Positions 23,679 through 35,609 are shown, counted from the stretch's first letter. The stretch is DNA of 64,000 bases from Cryptomeria japonica (GCF_030272615.1 NC_081410.1:255363533-255427532); one strand, 5' to 3'. Made by a program: numbers and translations. Notes: generated by a model from the letters alone, not told the origin.

Positions 23679-24867
23679 TGTTGGCAATTTGGAGGAATTG
23701 ATTGTGTTTCATTGATGTTTGTCATTGATGTCAACACTAGCTTGTTTATCTATCTATCGAGTTTCGGTAGAGTGGTTGGATTGTGATGTTGATATGGAGA
23801 TCATCTTCGGTATTCTCCGGTATGTTCAAATTGGTGGAATTGGTTTGGTTCAGTCATTCATGTGCGTGTCACATTCAGTTGGTTTGGGATTTGGTGATCT
23901 AAAATATATCATTTGTTCTAGTAAGCCTTTTGGTTACTAGTAAGGATTTTACCGATAGACCTTTGTTGAAGATCTTTTGATGGATTCGATGTGGTGTTGG
24001 TGCAACTTCTAGAAGGTTCTTAGGATGCTGATGGTTATCATCTTCATGTTTTAGTTGATCGGTGGTGTTGCATTTGGCTTATGGCAACCTATTTTAGGTC
24101 TGGTGCTATTCTGTTAGGTTATGAACCAGTTTATGTAACGTGTTTGTGGATGCTCCCAATGCATTACCGGTTGGATTTATTGTTTGGTTAATATTGTTTC
24201 GATCTCAGGCCGACTTGGATTATCATTGGTTCGTGGGTTTATGTAATGGATTTATTGTATTATTTTTTAGGTGGCTGACCTAATTTTTTAGGTCCTGGGT
24301 TTGTATAAATATGATGTAAGATTTCTTTTGTAGATCGTGGTCGTGGGTTACAAGATTATCTATGTGAGAATAAGGTTGTAATCATATGCAAAGGATTTGG
24401 TTGATCATAGGTGATTGAATTGGGTTTGTGTAAGAGGTTAAGACCTTCGACATTGAGCTTAACTAGAACTGTACTCAGGCATAGGAGATGCTATTCTTGC
24501 AGTTCACTCTTCTTTTTGGATTGTAGTTCGAAGATTTCTTGTAGTTAGTGAGGATCCTTTTGTGATGAGAAGTGCGCTCTAGGCTGTTGGCCTTCCTACA
24601 TGTGCATTCCCCTTATATGTAATATTTATTCATTTGATCAGTGGATAGATATTGTGGGTCTCCAATCCCATCATGGTTTTTCCTCTTTGAGGTTTTCCAC
24701 GTATAAATTTGTGGTGTTATGGTGTTCATCTTTGTGGTTGCATTATTACTTATTTTTATTTGATTTTATGCATATCAGTTGCTAAGTTGTTGTGCTAATA
24801 AAGTTAAAATTAATCATTCCGATAGAACAGTGATTCACCCCCCTCTCAATGTTCTTGGATTCCAACA
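23679..24867 (+). repeat. Element B right LTR
   Basis: 1,189 bp, TGTTGGCAATTTGG...CCAACA, paired with 19468-20651. Confidence 0.9.
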
Positions 24868-25099
24868 TGCCTTACTACTATATTTTTCTTTTTCATTACA
24901 TGGGGATGTGGTGTTCACCCTATCTCCATGCTCATACATATATCCCTCTATCGTTACCAACTCATTATTTATTCTATGGGGAAGCAACCCACTCCCCCTC
25001 AATCTCCATATATATCTCTATACATATTTTTACAACACTTGTGGTTGTCAATGATTGTCAAATCTAAGATACCTTGAGATGTCATGATATTAAATGCAA

Positions 25100-25351
25100 C
25101 CTCCCCTTCCACAGAGATTGGGTTCTATGCCAAACAACCCTTGGGACTCTCCTCTCCAAAAAAACACATATTTTGATCTTCAACTTCCTATTCTCTTCTT
25201 TAGTATTACATATTTTAGGACTCCTCTCCAAAAACCAATATTTCAATCCTCAATTTCCTATTCTCTTCTTTAGTATTACAACTTTTAACAATATGTCCCA
25301 CCTTTTGGCACTTGAAGTATTTGATAGGAAAACACTCATATTCAAATTCTT
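25100..25351 (-). pseudogene. LINE ORF1-like relic, left of the hAT insertion
   Basis: A ~70-bp phrase (CTCCTCTCCAAAAA...CTTTAGTATTAC) occurs twice here (near 25148 and 25218) and once on the other side of the hAT element (near 53372). On the minus strand it gives short helical coding-like segments that join a LINE ORF1-like frame at 53390-53880. The assignment is tentative. Confidence 0.35.
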
Positions 25352-25359
25352 ATACCAAA
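25352..25359. repeat. hAT target-site duplication, left copy
   Basis: ATACCAAA directly precedes the terminal inverted repeat. The right copy is ATACCAAG at 53327-53334, 7 of 8 identical. Eight base pairs is the hAT duplication length. Confidence 0.7.
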
Positions 25360-25404
25360 CAGGGATAACTTTAAGAAACCACCCCCCAGTTAAAGTATAA
25401 AATA

Positions 25405-25760
25405 CTGGCGAATCAAACATTATTTTTGTGGGGAAATTTTCATATTGATGGCGAATTTTTTTTTAAAGTAGGAAAAAAAATTATTTTGTATTGGTGATTT
25501 TTTCCTAGGGTACGAAAATTACATAAAATTATGGCGAATAATACCCTATTTTGTGGGGAAAATATATATTGTAGGAGGCGAATATTTTTCATTTAAAAGA
25601 ACAAATATATAATTGTATGGGCGGAAATTTTTAGTACCGAGGAAAAATTATTTAATCGTATTGGCGATTTTTATCCACCGCTTGAAAATTATTTAATTTG
25701 TTTGGCTAATATTTTGTTATTTATGGAAAAAATATATTTTATTGGCGATTCCATGAATTC
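25405..25760. repeat. hAT left subterminal repeats (GGCGA)
   Basis: GGCGA or a close variant occurs at about 25407, 25450, 25533, 25577, 25663 and 25744. The right end has matching motifs. Subterminal repeats are transposase-binding sites in characterised hAT elements. Confidence 0.6.
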
Positions 25761-25789
25761 ATTGCCATTAATAGACAAGGCACATGATA

Positions 25790-26264
25790 CATCACATCAC
25801 ATCACATCAGTACATCACATTGAGTCAGGACTCTGCATGACGTATCGATAAGCACAACCTCTTTGACACGTGAAGGGTGACATGTACTTAAAATACATCA
25901 ATGATTTTAAACCGTTCGATGATCGTAGATCAATGGCTGAAGTTTTATTTCGGCCCAAATTTTTGAAGAGAACATAGTTCAACAAAAAGTACTCAGAATG
26001 GAATTGGATTCAATAGACACGTACCAAATGTCCTGGTCGATAATGTTGGTCATTTAATATATGTCTAATCACTAAATGCAATCCACTTTGTCCTCACGAC
26101 TTCCAATGTGGTACTTGGTACTGGTTTATAGCTGTTTCCAATTTGGCACTTGTGCATTTATGGGAAAGATTTGTAGAGATATATGAAAGATTTAAAAAAA
26201 TTTAAAGTAATTAATACAGTTAGAGAAGGTATTATTACAATCAAGAGCTTCAACTATTTATATA
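25790..26264 (+). promoter_or_regulatory. Promoter-like region of the 26.4-kb ORF
   Basis: Contains a CATCA short repeat (about 25791), TGACGTA (25838), a G-box CACGTG (25867-25872), the phrase GATCGTAGATCAATGGCT (25922) and a TATATA at 26259-26264, 130 bp before ATG 26394. Confidence 0.4.
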
Positions 26265-26393
26265 CAATCTCTAATTCTTTCATCTTCAATTAGCCTTTGG
26301 TAGATAAATTGTCAGAGCTCATGTATTTAAATTGTGCCTCTGGTTTAGGTCTATAGGCTTAGGCTGTTTAATTTGGTAATCTGATTTCTCAAG

Positions 26394-26981
26394 ATGGACA
26401 CTCCTATCCACTTGAGAAGCATTTCTATTGAGGACCAGAGGACCTTTTTGGGCTCCGTTAGAGACCCAACCCTCAAATCAGTCTGCAAGGAGGTTGGGGT
26501 GTTCACTAGTGAGGCTATGAGGATGGTGCTGGGCAGAGAATTTTTGCGTAATGAAAATAGATACCGTATTAACACGGGCGTTGTGTACCGATTCTTGGCG
26601 TCTCTTCTGGACCTCGGAGGAGACAAGGTGGATATGTTGATGTTGTTAAGGAATATTTTTAAAGAAGACTTCCTTGGAGATGATGTTACTATTGTCATCT
26701 TTGTAGAAGTAGGGGTGGGGATCCCTTGGGTGAATCAATTAACCAAGCTTCTCCTTCCTGACCAAATAGTGCCAGTGGCTAGGCAACTATTTCTTTTGAA
26801 CCTAAATGCGGAGCAGTTGACGCATCATAAGAAATGAGTGCAGATTGTTAGGGACTTTCTTCGGAAATGGTTCCTCCTAGATGACTTTCCAAACTATAGT
26901 TGGCTTGAATAATTCTCTCATCTTATAATGTCTGAAGAATTCTTCATGGAGGGAGGGCGAGATTCTTAGGGTAAACCATGA
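26394..26981 (+). pseudogene. Unknown ~195-codon ORF near the hAT left end
   Basis: ATG 26394 opens 147 codons to TGA 26835. The same frame continues with coding-like sequence (VQIVRDFLRKWFLLDDFP) through TAA 26910 and TAG 26967 to TGA 26979. All three internal stops fit CGA, CAA or CAG with C changed to T. The protein would be mostly helical, with a hydrophobic stretch around VTIVIFVEVGVGIPW (residues ~99-113) that is too polar-flanked to call a membrane segment with confidence. I do not recognise a family. Promoter-like motifs precede it. It could be cargo captured by the hAT element or part of the sequence the element grew around. Confidence 0.5.
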
Positions 26982-27315
26982 ATGTGTCCACTACCTGTGC
27001 CCTAGCCCCGACCCCCTAGTAGTTTTGTTTTTTTGGCTATGTCTTCGTAACCTTGCAGGCTCAGTGGCTCACTCATTTTGTCTTTAAAGTTTTTGAGGGA
27101 CTCAAGTCTCAAACATGTAAAAATTGTAAATTTCCAAAACATAAATATTAATGATAATTTTGCAAATTCTAGTTCGTTTCAGTTTACCTCTTATGGATAT
27201 AAGAATGCTTTCTATTTCATTTTATTAATTATTATTTTGCAAATGCTTTTTGTCTATGAGCTACGTTATTTCAATATTTTGTTAAACAATGGAAATAAAT
27301 TTAATACTATGATCT

Positions 27316-27331
27316 TTTTTATGTAATGTTT
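27316..27331. repeat. LINE target-site duplication, left copy
   Basis: TTTTTATGTAATGTTT is repeated exactly at 35594-35609. It flanks the LINE on both sides; on the element's strand the site begins with A residues after the tail, as expected for L1-type endonuclease priming. Confidence 0.8.
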
Positions 27332-27502
27332 TTGATTAAGTAAAAATAGGTTTTAGGGGACCCGAAACCTGATTACAATTTGAAAGATGAGCATTAAAGA
27401 GATGAAACAAAATAGCTGCAAAACACCAGCACAAAAACAAACAGCTAAGAAAAAGATAGCAAGAAGCCAACAAGAAGTTGGCTCCAAACCCAGCATTACA
27501 AA

Positions 27503-29101
27503 TTAATTGAAAACTTTAATAGATTCTTCAACATTTTGAACCAAGATCATCATCGCCTTGGCCGCTTCCCTCAGGTCATTGGTTTCTTCTCTCAGCTGGC
27601 TATCTTTCATATTGATCTCCATCCCAGTAGTGTTTTGCCTTGTTCTACACCTGGGAGTCTAGTGGGTCGTGCTGGAAGTTGGAATATCATCAATGACAAC
27701 CAGATTTTTTTCCTGATTTTTCCTTTCTAGATGATCCACCAAAGCATTCATGTTCTGTGATGAGACTTTGAGGACCTAGAGACTATGGTTCATGAATTTT
27801 TTTAGAGGCTTCTCGGTATGGGCAACCCAAGAGTTGATGTTGTCCTTATCCTTTTCAGTCTGTTCTTTCAAGGTTCTTATAACATCCTCCGGGTGTTTCA
27901 AATCCCCTTTGATCAAATATTTTTCCAGCCAATCCTCCATCTTGATTTCATCTTCAGCTTCATTGGTTTCTGTCTCATCATTCTTTTTCCCAGAGTCCTT
28001 AATCAACTTATTAATCTTGTTTTCCAACTCCCTCTATTTACTTTGCATGCTAGTAATGTTGTCGACAACCCATTTCTGGAATTTGAAGAACTCTAGAGTA
28101 CAGTTACGGGCGGTATTCAAGATGGTGTTCGCAGAATCCCTACCCTGTTTAGTGCCCACAGAGTTAGGATTGTCATCCTCCTTAGAATTCAGAGCAACAT
28201 TCCTACTGTTCGAGCCCATAGGGTTAGAGTGAGGGTTTTTTAGAGTTACCTCCTTCATCCTCTTCACCAATGTTCTCATCCTTTTCATACTCCATATCAG
28301 TTTCAAAATCCTTACCCTTTTCCTCCTCCACATCATAGTGCACCTCCATACCCACATTGTCTTTGTCAACTCTCCTTTTTTGTGGGTAGATGCATTAGGC
28401 TATTCCTCATCCGAATCCGAATCTTTGCCGCTCTCAGAGATATGTGCATTCATGATCAGAGGGTCATCTTTGGTTGCCCTAGCCTTGTCCTTCAGATGTT
28501 CATAAATGAGCAATATAAGCCCCTGATGGGCTATAGGGTAAGAGTTAGGCTTTTTAGCATGGTCAACAAGACTCTCATTCAGAGAGGATGCTAAATAAAA
28601 AGGTAGGGATATTTTGGCCCCATGATGGAAGTGGTTCAAAATAGCAAAGTGATAGTTATAGATTTTTGTAAATCTACCATCAACAGTTAAATACTCCATT
28701 AAAACCCTTAAAACGTTTTGCCAAAAGGGTTTTACCTGCTGGGGAATGTAATAGGAAATGTTGTCTTTCTTCACAAGCTTGCCCTTCTCATCCTCCGATT
28801 TTGGGAGGATTTTGAACCCTTCAACTGCATACTTCCGATCTCTATAAAATTTGGTGCCCTCCGTCTGCAGACCCGTGACCTTTGTAACCAGGTTCTCATC
28901 AATTTGCCATATCTCCCCGAACAGGGTAACTCTATTGTTGCTCCAGCCTCTGGCAAAACCGTGAGAAATAGAATTTCTGCTTCCATGAAGCTTTTCCATA
29001 TAGTCAGTAAAGCCATATCTGTGAAGTCTTCTCCAGAATTTTCATTCACTCTTCCAATTTTCACATCCTGGGGGCTTGTTCCTGTTTAAATTACCACCCA
29101 T
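27503..29101 (-). pseudogene. LINE ORF3, unknown protein ('ORF-X' copy 2)
   Basis: ATG at 29101-29099 opens a 533-codon frame to TAA at 27503. It is broken by TGA (29044-29042, between WKSE and KFW), TAG near 28400 and TAG near 28030, each explained by CGA or CAG with C changed to T. An A6 run at ~28374 shifts the frame before an acidic Glu/Asp-rich tail. The first ~190 residues are helical and include IDENLVTKVTGLQTEG and LTVDGRFTKIYNYH. This resembles the N-terminal part of the element A ORF (ITKEAIQDVTGF...G) in layout. The C-terminal half is charged and coiled-coil prone. It lies inside the LINE's target duplications, downstream of RNase H. Function unknown; no nucleic-acid enzyme motif is visible. 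Confidence 0.65.
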
Positions 29102-29369
29102 TTTGAGCTCTAGGTAGAAGTACCAACAACTATAATTCACAGTCCATAGATGAAACCCCAAATTCTTGCAAATTCTAGAGTTACTGAACATAGACTCTTT
29201 TGTTGTTTTGAAACCTATGTTTATGGCCACACAAACCCAACAATTATGATTATAATCTTCCTCACGCATATGATCATGGAAATGATGCCAAAAATGACTC
29301 ATTAACTGGCAGTTAATCTGCCCCCAAATTTTGTCTTTGGAATTCGTTCCCCAAAATATAATCATGATA

Positions 29370-32300
29370 TTAACTTGACCCATTGATACGATCAAAATAT
29401 AATTGCTCTTTAACCTCCCTTTTACAATGAGTTTCTCCAATATATTTAACATCATTCCCTAAATTGACCCCTTCATTAGCTAAGAGATCCGCTACCTTAT
29501 TGCCTTCTCTTAGAGTATGAGTTATGCTAATACTAACATAGTTATTTAATAAATATTTAGCACTTTTAACTAAGTTAGTAATATTCCAAGAAACAGAGCT
29601 TGGATGATGTTTAAGGAGTCCCCTTCAAGCCAGATTTTTTTTAATTTGAATCCTTGAGCAAGCTGGAGGCTTTTTAGCATGGCTAGAGCTTCAACCACAT
29701 GATTATTTTGGACCCCAAAAGGAGAAGCAAAAGCTGCAATGCAGACTCCTTGAGCATTTCTGATAACTCCTCCACCACCAGACTTCCCAGGGTTGCCCTT
29801 AGCCGCCCCATCGAAATTCACCTTCATCCAATCATGATAAGGAAAGCGCCAAACAATATTATCTCTCCTATTCTTATTGTCAGATTTGCAAACTTTATGT
29901 ATTAGGTTCCATTCGGTGAGGATATCTTTTTCCATATCATTCATATCAGTAACAAACCATTGCTTATTGTTCTTGTGAGGAATATTGATGTTCTCTTTTA
30001 TGGGCCTGCAGATTTTTTCAAAAACCACATGAGGGTTACACTTAGCTTCCCTAAATATTCTATTATTTCTTTCTTTTCAAATGCCCCAACAAATCATGGG
30101 GAGGGTCAAGGACCAAAGGTTCTTGATAAGCTGGCATTTAGTGGGGAAATTCCATTGCTAGATAATATCCTTGATACTCTTGTTCATAACCCAACTAACT
30201 TTCCATTTCTCCCACATTTTACACCAAATTTCCCAGGTAAAGGAGCAGTGAAAAAAGAGATGATCAATTGATTCTTCCTCTTTCTGGCATAGCTCACATC
30301 TATTAGGGAATTTGAAACCTCTTCGGACCAAATTGTCAAGAGTAAGGATACTATTGTGAGAAGCAATCCAAAAGAAAATATTGACTTTAGGGATCAAAAT
30401 GTTTTTTCCAAACTTTACTCCAAATGGGATTACTGGTCTGAGAAAAAGTGTTTTTGTAGGCTGAAGCAACCGTAAATTCACCTCTAGGATTACTTTTCTA
30501 GAGAAAAACATCATCATAGTCTTTGTTAAGGGAAAAGGACAGCAACTCCTTCTGGAGTAAGGAAAATCCAAAATGTATAACATCAAGCCTCACCCATTTG
30601 TCCTCCTTCTAGTAGTCACACACCATAAGCCCAAACCTCCTTTTACATTCCTCAATAACTTGACTGTTGTCTTGATCATAAAGAGCTTCATTCTTCATCC
30701 AGGGGTCCTCCCAAAACCTTATTTTGTCACCTTTTCCAAGGACCCATCCAACTCCAACTTTGGCCACTTTTATGGATTTGATAATACTATTCCAAATGAA
30801 GGATCCAACAAGAATGTCTTCAGAGTCAAGGACCCCTTGGATAGGTTGATTCTGAATATATTTATCAAACCATATTTGATTCCAATCTTTCTTGGTATCA
30901 TAAACTCTCCATAATTATTTTGCTAGAAGAGCTTTGTTAAAGGTTTTTAGAGCTTTAATCCCCAACCCTCCTTTGTTCTTTGGTCTAAAAACTTTGTCCC
31001 AAGCAACCAAGGATATCCTCTTTTTTTCTTCAACTCCTGACCATAAAAATATCTTCTGGATTCTTTCCAATGCTTTAGCAAATTTAGCCAGGATACCAAA
31101 TAAACTAAGGGCATAAACAGGGAGGTTCTGGAGTGTAGCTTGAAGGAGCTGCAATTTCCCAGCCTGAGATAAAATAGAACCTTTCCACCCAACTAGTTTT
31201 TGTTGAATTTATCAATAATCATATTCCAAAAGGAGTTTGGGGGAGTTAAACCCAAGAGAAGACCCAGATAGGTGGAAGGGAGCATGTCCACCTTGCAACC
31301 AATAATTTTGTCTTATGACAAGAGTATTCATGAAATATATAACCGATTTGTCCCAATTGACTTGCTGACTAGTAGCCAAAGCATAGGAATTAAGAGTAGT
31401 TTTGAAGGCCTCAGCCTCCCTAACAGAAGAATATCCCATTAGGATAATATCATCAACAAACTGTTGATGAGAGCAAAAAACATTAGCAGAGGAAGGTTGA
31501 AGACCTTTGATGGTTTTACTCAATTTCAGATTGTGAATCAATTTGCTCATACTCTCAACCAAAATGGTGAAGAGAAGAGGAGATATGGGATCTCCTTGTC
31601 TGAGCCCCCTTGACATTTTAAAGAATTTTGTAGGAGATCCATTAATTAGAATAGAGAACATAGGAGTGGTGATCAGCTCTCTGATAATTTTGGTTATCTT
31701 TTCATCATATCCAAAAGCCTCAGAATACATGCCACTCCACTCTATCATAAGCCTTCGCCAGATCCAACTTTATCAAGAAGCCTTATTTTTTAGCAGAATT
31801 GAGGGAATGAATGTTCTCATGCACAAGGATGATAGAGTCCAAAATTTGCCTACCAGGAACAAAACCTTTCTACTCCTCAGAGATGATGAAGGGGAGAACA
31901 ACCAAAATTCTAGTGGTCAAAACTTTGGATATGATCTTATAGAAAGAGTTACATAGACTTATTGGCCTAAATTTTCCCATAGAATCCACCCCAGCAACTT
32001 TAGGGATAAGGGAAATAAACGTGGAGTTGAGTTCCTTAAGGATTCTTCTAGCTCCAAAAATTTCTTTGACCGCATTAACCGTGTCTTCTCCCACAATATG
32101 CCAGAATTCCTGGAAGAAAAACATAGGGAAACCATCAAGACCTGGAGCTTTATCCCCTTGAAATGAAAAGATAGCTTTTTTAATTTCTCCAGCAGACGGG
32201 ATAGCAGATAGGGCCTTATTCTAAATAGGATTAATGATCTTAATAATGATATTAACCAAATTGTGTTGGTGGGTATGATCAATGTCCTTGTTACTAGTGA

Positions 32301-33513
32301 GGAGCTGATTGAAGAACCTGACAGCTTCATCCCTGATTTCCTCCTTATTAAGAAGAGTTTTGTCCTCTACAATAAGTCTTGAAATTCTATTCACTGCTTT
32401 ATGTTTTAAAGATGTGGTGGAAAAATTTAGTGTTTCTGTCCCAGCCTCCAGCCAGATCGTCCTGGATCTTTGCCTCCAATATATTTCTTCCCTAGAAATA
32501 ATGTTGTGGAGTTTGACTAGAACATCATCTTCCATGGCTTTGGAATACTTTTTATAGCCATCTTTTTGTATTGAATTTTGGATCTAATCCAACTCCTCCT
32601 TTAGCTTTTTCTTTGAATAAAAAATATCACCAAAGACCTTCTTGTTCCATATCTTAATGTTGACCTTGATATTTTTAAGTTTTTTGGCAACTTTATACAT
32701 GGCAGTTCCATTTACATCAATAATCCACCAGTTAGCAATAGATTTTTCAAGATTAGGGTGGGAAATCCACATCTTTTCGAACTGAAAAGGGAAGATCTGA
32801 TTATTCTTAAAATTCTTAGCAACAAAAGAGATGGGATAATGGTCTGAACCAATTCTATTAATAACAGAAAGGGAGCATCTATGGGAAAGAATCCAATCAT
32901 TAGTGACAAGGGATCTATCAAGTCTTACTTGAATGAGATCTTTACCACCCCTTCGGTTAGACCATGTGTAGGATGCCCCATTGAGATCCATATCAATGAG
33001 AGCATTGATATTAATAAAGTTCATCAAGTCAGATCTACTATCTGGTTGAGCATGAATACCCCCATATTTATCAATGTCTTACAAAGGAGTATTGAAATCT
33101 CCCATCACAACCCAGCTGTTCAAAGGGAAAGATTTTCTTTTTTACTGAATTTTATCCCAGAATTTGCTTCTAGCAGATTTGGAGTTAGGAGCATAGATAT
33201 TGGTAATAACACATTCCTTTCCATCAAAGATGCCTTTAGCTTTCAGGGATAAAATATTGCCATCTACATCAATCATTTCTCCAGAGATGGTTTTCTTGTT
33301 CCAGAAAATTGCTACCCCTCCAGATGCTCCATTCGAGCTACTGCCACAAACTCCTCAAATTTTAAAGAAGTTTAATTTCTCCACTTTCTCTTTACTCATT
33401 ATGGTTTCCTGTACCAGGATAATATCCGGATTTTGATCTTGAATGAGGTTCTGTAATATATCCTATTTATTGAGACCATTTAGGCCTCTGATGTTCCAAG
33501 ATATTACCTTCAT
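29370..33513 (-). pseudogene. LINE ORF2: endonuclease, RT, zinc finger, RNase H
   Basis: ATG 33513 overlaps the ORF1 stop (ATGA). MKVISWNIRGLNGLNK begins the AP-type endonuclease; WVVMGDFNTPL (about 33105) and GSDHYPI (about 32850) are its later motifs. RT follows: FRPISLCN, GLRQGDPISPLLF and FVDDIILMG (catalytic [YF]xDD, ~31440). A zinc-finger RVT segment (CELCQKEEESIDHLFFHC, ~30300-30250) leads to RNase H with VNFDGAAKGNPG, EALAMLKSLQLA, LEGDSL and VADLLANEG supplying the D-E-D-D residues. It ends at TAA 29370. At least one frameshift (~31750) and about six stops interrupt it. Domain order is that of plant L1-clade LINEs with a C-terminal RNase H. Confidence 0.9.
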
Positions 33514-35225
33514 TTGGAAGCCTGAGGACAGGATTCCTTTATAGTTCGCTGCCTTCCATCAGCTATGTTTTGCTTGCTCTCCTGTTCCCTATGCCATTTA
33601 ATAGTTTTACGTCTTGATGGGGATCTTGAAGCACTAAAATCAGCCTTGGACCTGGTTCTGGTTTTCACCCCATTAAGGCCTCCTACCTTCTTAGTTTTTA
33701 TTTTCTTTCCATTTCCTGTTATTTTTTCTTCTTGTTCCACTCTAGGCTCATCTTGCATATTACTCCATAGTTCTCCTCTTTTCTGGGATGATGTAGGCGT
33801 ATCAACTCCAATATTCTGGAATAACGCATCTAAATTTACCTGAGGTGATCCAAACTTGTTTCTCCTTCCAAGTTTAATTTCATGTTCTTCAAATTCATCC
33901 AGGCACTGTTCATCTTTTTTTGATATAGAATCTTGGAAGACCTCATGATGAGAGTCAGTGATATTCTCAATCTCACCATCTTCAAGTGTCTCTTCATTGA
34001 TTTCATTTTCCTTCTCCTGTGTTTGTAGAGCCTCAAAGGTATTGACTGTTTTGATCTCAAACTCCCTGATTTCATTCTTTTTATTCTCCTTCATGGGGGG
34101 ATTCTTAGGAAGGTCAATTCTATCTCCTTCTGATGGTTTTGATATATTGACAGAGCTTCTGCTTTTTCCTTCTAACTTGTTACCTTCTTTGTTATTATTC
34201 TTTTCTTTCCAGACCTATTTGTGGATATTTGTTATCATAGGTTTTTTAGGGTTGCTGGGACAAGCCTTAGCCCAGTGACCAGCTTTTCTGTAAGAAAAGC
34301 ACACAAAGGGGAGTGATTCAAACTCTATTGACTGTTCCCATAATCCAAGTTTGGAGCTTATATCAATAGTGCTAGGAAGGTCCATATTCTGTGAAATGTT
34401 GATACAGATACATGCATAAACCAATCTCTTGCGAGCTACTGTTATTGGATCTATCACAACAAGCTCCCCAAAGGAGTTAGCGATTCTTGAGAAAACATCC
34501 TCCACCCAGTATTCCAATGACAACCCTAGCAGCCTTACCCAAACCAGAGTAGTTTCAAAGAAAGAGTTATTGAGTTCCATGTTAGGAGACCATTTTCTCA
34601 CAGATAAAGAAGATTTACCAAACATCCAGGGGCCACCAATTAAAGTAGCTTCCATATCTTCCCCACAAGAGAATGAGAATACAAAAAAACCTCTAGGTAG
34701 GGCAGAGACATCAAACTGACCTTTCATTCTCCATTTTCTCTTAACAAAAGACCTAACATCCTCAATATTAGGTCGAGGTCCGACAAACTTCCCCACCAGA
34801 GAAAAAGCCATTAAAGAGATGCTATGATCGATAACTAAATCATGAATCTCAATATCAAGTTTACCCATTTTATTGTCTGATATATCTTTCAAAAAGGGGA
34901 AAGATGATTTACCAGTCGGTTTTCCAGATGCTTTCCTTGCAAAAAGGCTACTCCAGGGTTTGGAAACTTGCCCCTCCTTGATATTTTCTGAGTCAACTTT
35001 CACCGCCTCGGGGCTCGATTCTTGGGAATCTTTCAACTTTTTGCGGTCAGGAGGAGGGTCCCGTAGCCATGGGTCCCCATCTTGTCTCCCATCCTCATCA
35101 TCCATTGCTTGTCCTTGAGATGCAGTGGATTCAGAACCAGAGGATCCAGCCTTGTTGTTCCCTCCATTTCTCGAGTTCAAATTTCCACATGCAAACGTTG
35201 TTCCATCCATTCTAGGTCTCGGCAA
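33510..35225 (-). pseudogene. LINE ORF1: DUF4283 plus CCHC knuckle
   Basis: ATG 35225 starts a 572-codon frame to TGA 33510 with one internal TAG (34217-34215; C-to-T of CAG). Residues ~125-250 match DUF4283, including VGPRPNIEDVRSFVKRKW and GFFVFSFSCGEDMEATLIGG. A knuckle at ~315-330 reads CFSYRKAGHWAKAC, in which the second cysteine of CX2C is replaced by tyrosine. The C-terminal ~200 residues are Lys/Glu/Asp-rich. ORF1 binds element RNA. Its stop codon overlaps the ORF2 start by two bases. Confidence 0.85.
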
Positions 35226-35415
35226 GATAATTGTTGTTAATGCAAGAATTTGATATTACTAGATTTTGATTCATGTTGCAATATCTTAGTTTGTGGATTT
35301 GGTAAAGTTCCCATGCAAAGATGTTATATCTGAAACATTCTTGAGAAACTAATGCTCCAATAGTCACTTGAATCACATTTTTTGAAAGGCGTTAGCACAT
35401 CAATTAAAAAATGTA

Positions 35416-35581
35416 TGGTTTGAACCAAGGATGTAGGCTCTACAGGCAAGAAGCCCCACCATTTCTCCAAGGTTCTCCCCATGGACAAACATGCTCCATT
35501 GTCAACATGGTAGAGATGAACCCGTGGGGTTTGAACCTAGGTTGTAGGCACTACAGGCAAGAAGCCCCACCATTTCACCAA
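35416..35581 (-). repeat. Two tandem tRNA-like units at the LINE 5' end
   Basis: A ~55-bp sequence occurs at 35416-35470 and 35527-35581, period 111 bp. On the minus strand each copy reads GGTGGGGCTTCTTGCCTGTA and ends in GGTTCAAACC, close to the Pol III B box GGTTCGANNC. The second lies within ~12 bp of the element's 5' end. They may act as promoter monomers. Confidence 0.6.
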
Positions 35582-35593
35582 AGGGTCATCCCC

Positions 35594-35609
35594 TTTTTAT
35601 GTAATGTTT
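35594..35609. repeat. LINE target-site duplication, right copy
   Basis: Exact copy of 27316-27331. Confidence 0.8.

Larger units (their letters stand above)
19468..24867 (+). mobile_element. Copia element B, internally deleted sirevirus-like
   Basis: LTRs 19468-20651 and 23679-24867 are flanked by a perfect 5-bp duplication TGCCT (19463-19467 and 24868-24872). The interior has a primer site TGGTTTCAGAGC, a decayed gag, collapsed integrase/RT/RNase H remnants in Copia order, and five GGGGGAG tracts. The catalytic part of RT, most of integrase and the protease are deleted. Its LTR 3' end (ATTCACCCCCCTCTCAGTG) and tract signature relate it to element A, 0.24 kb upstream. Confidence 0.9.
27332..35593 (-). 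mobile_element. Full-length L1-type LINE with three ORFs
   Basis: An 8.26-kb minus-strand element lies between perfect 16-bp duplications. In its own direction: a 5' region with two tandem tRNA-like units (35416-35581), ORF1 (35225-33510), ORF2 with endonuclease, RT, zinc-finger and RNase H (33513-29370), a 268-bp gap, an additional ORF3 (29101-27503), then a T/G-rich 3' UTR ending in TAATCAAAAA. The coding frames carry several stops and frameshifts, so this copy is inactive. ORF3 is not part of standard plant L1 elements. Confidence 0.85.

Noticed and set aside
31212-34278. Plus-strand open frames across the LINE (e.g. 31543-31956, 33958-34278)
   Set aside because: They are antisense shadows of ORF1/ORF2, which show conserved catalytic motifs on the minus strand.
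35416-35581. Two tRNA genes
   Set aside because: Only a B-box-like element and part of a stem are visible; no full cloverleaf with anticodon arm could be drawn.
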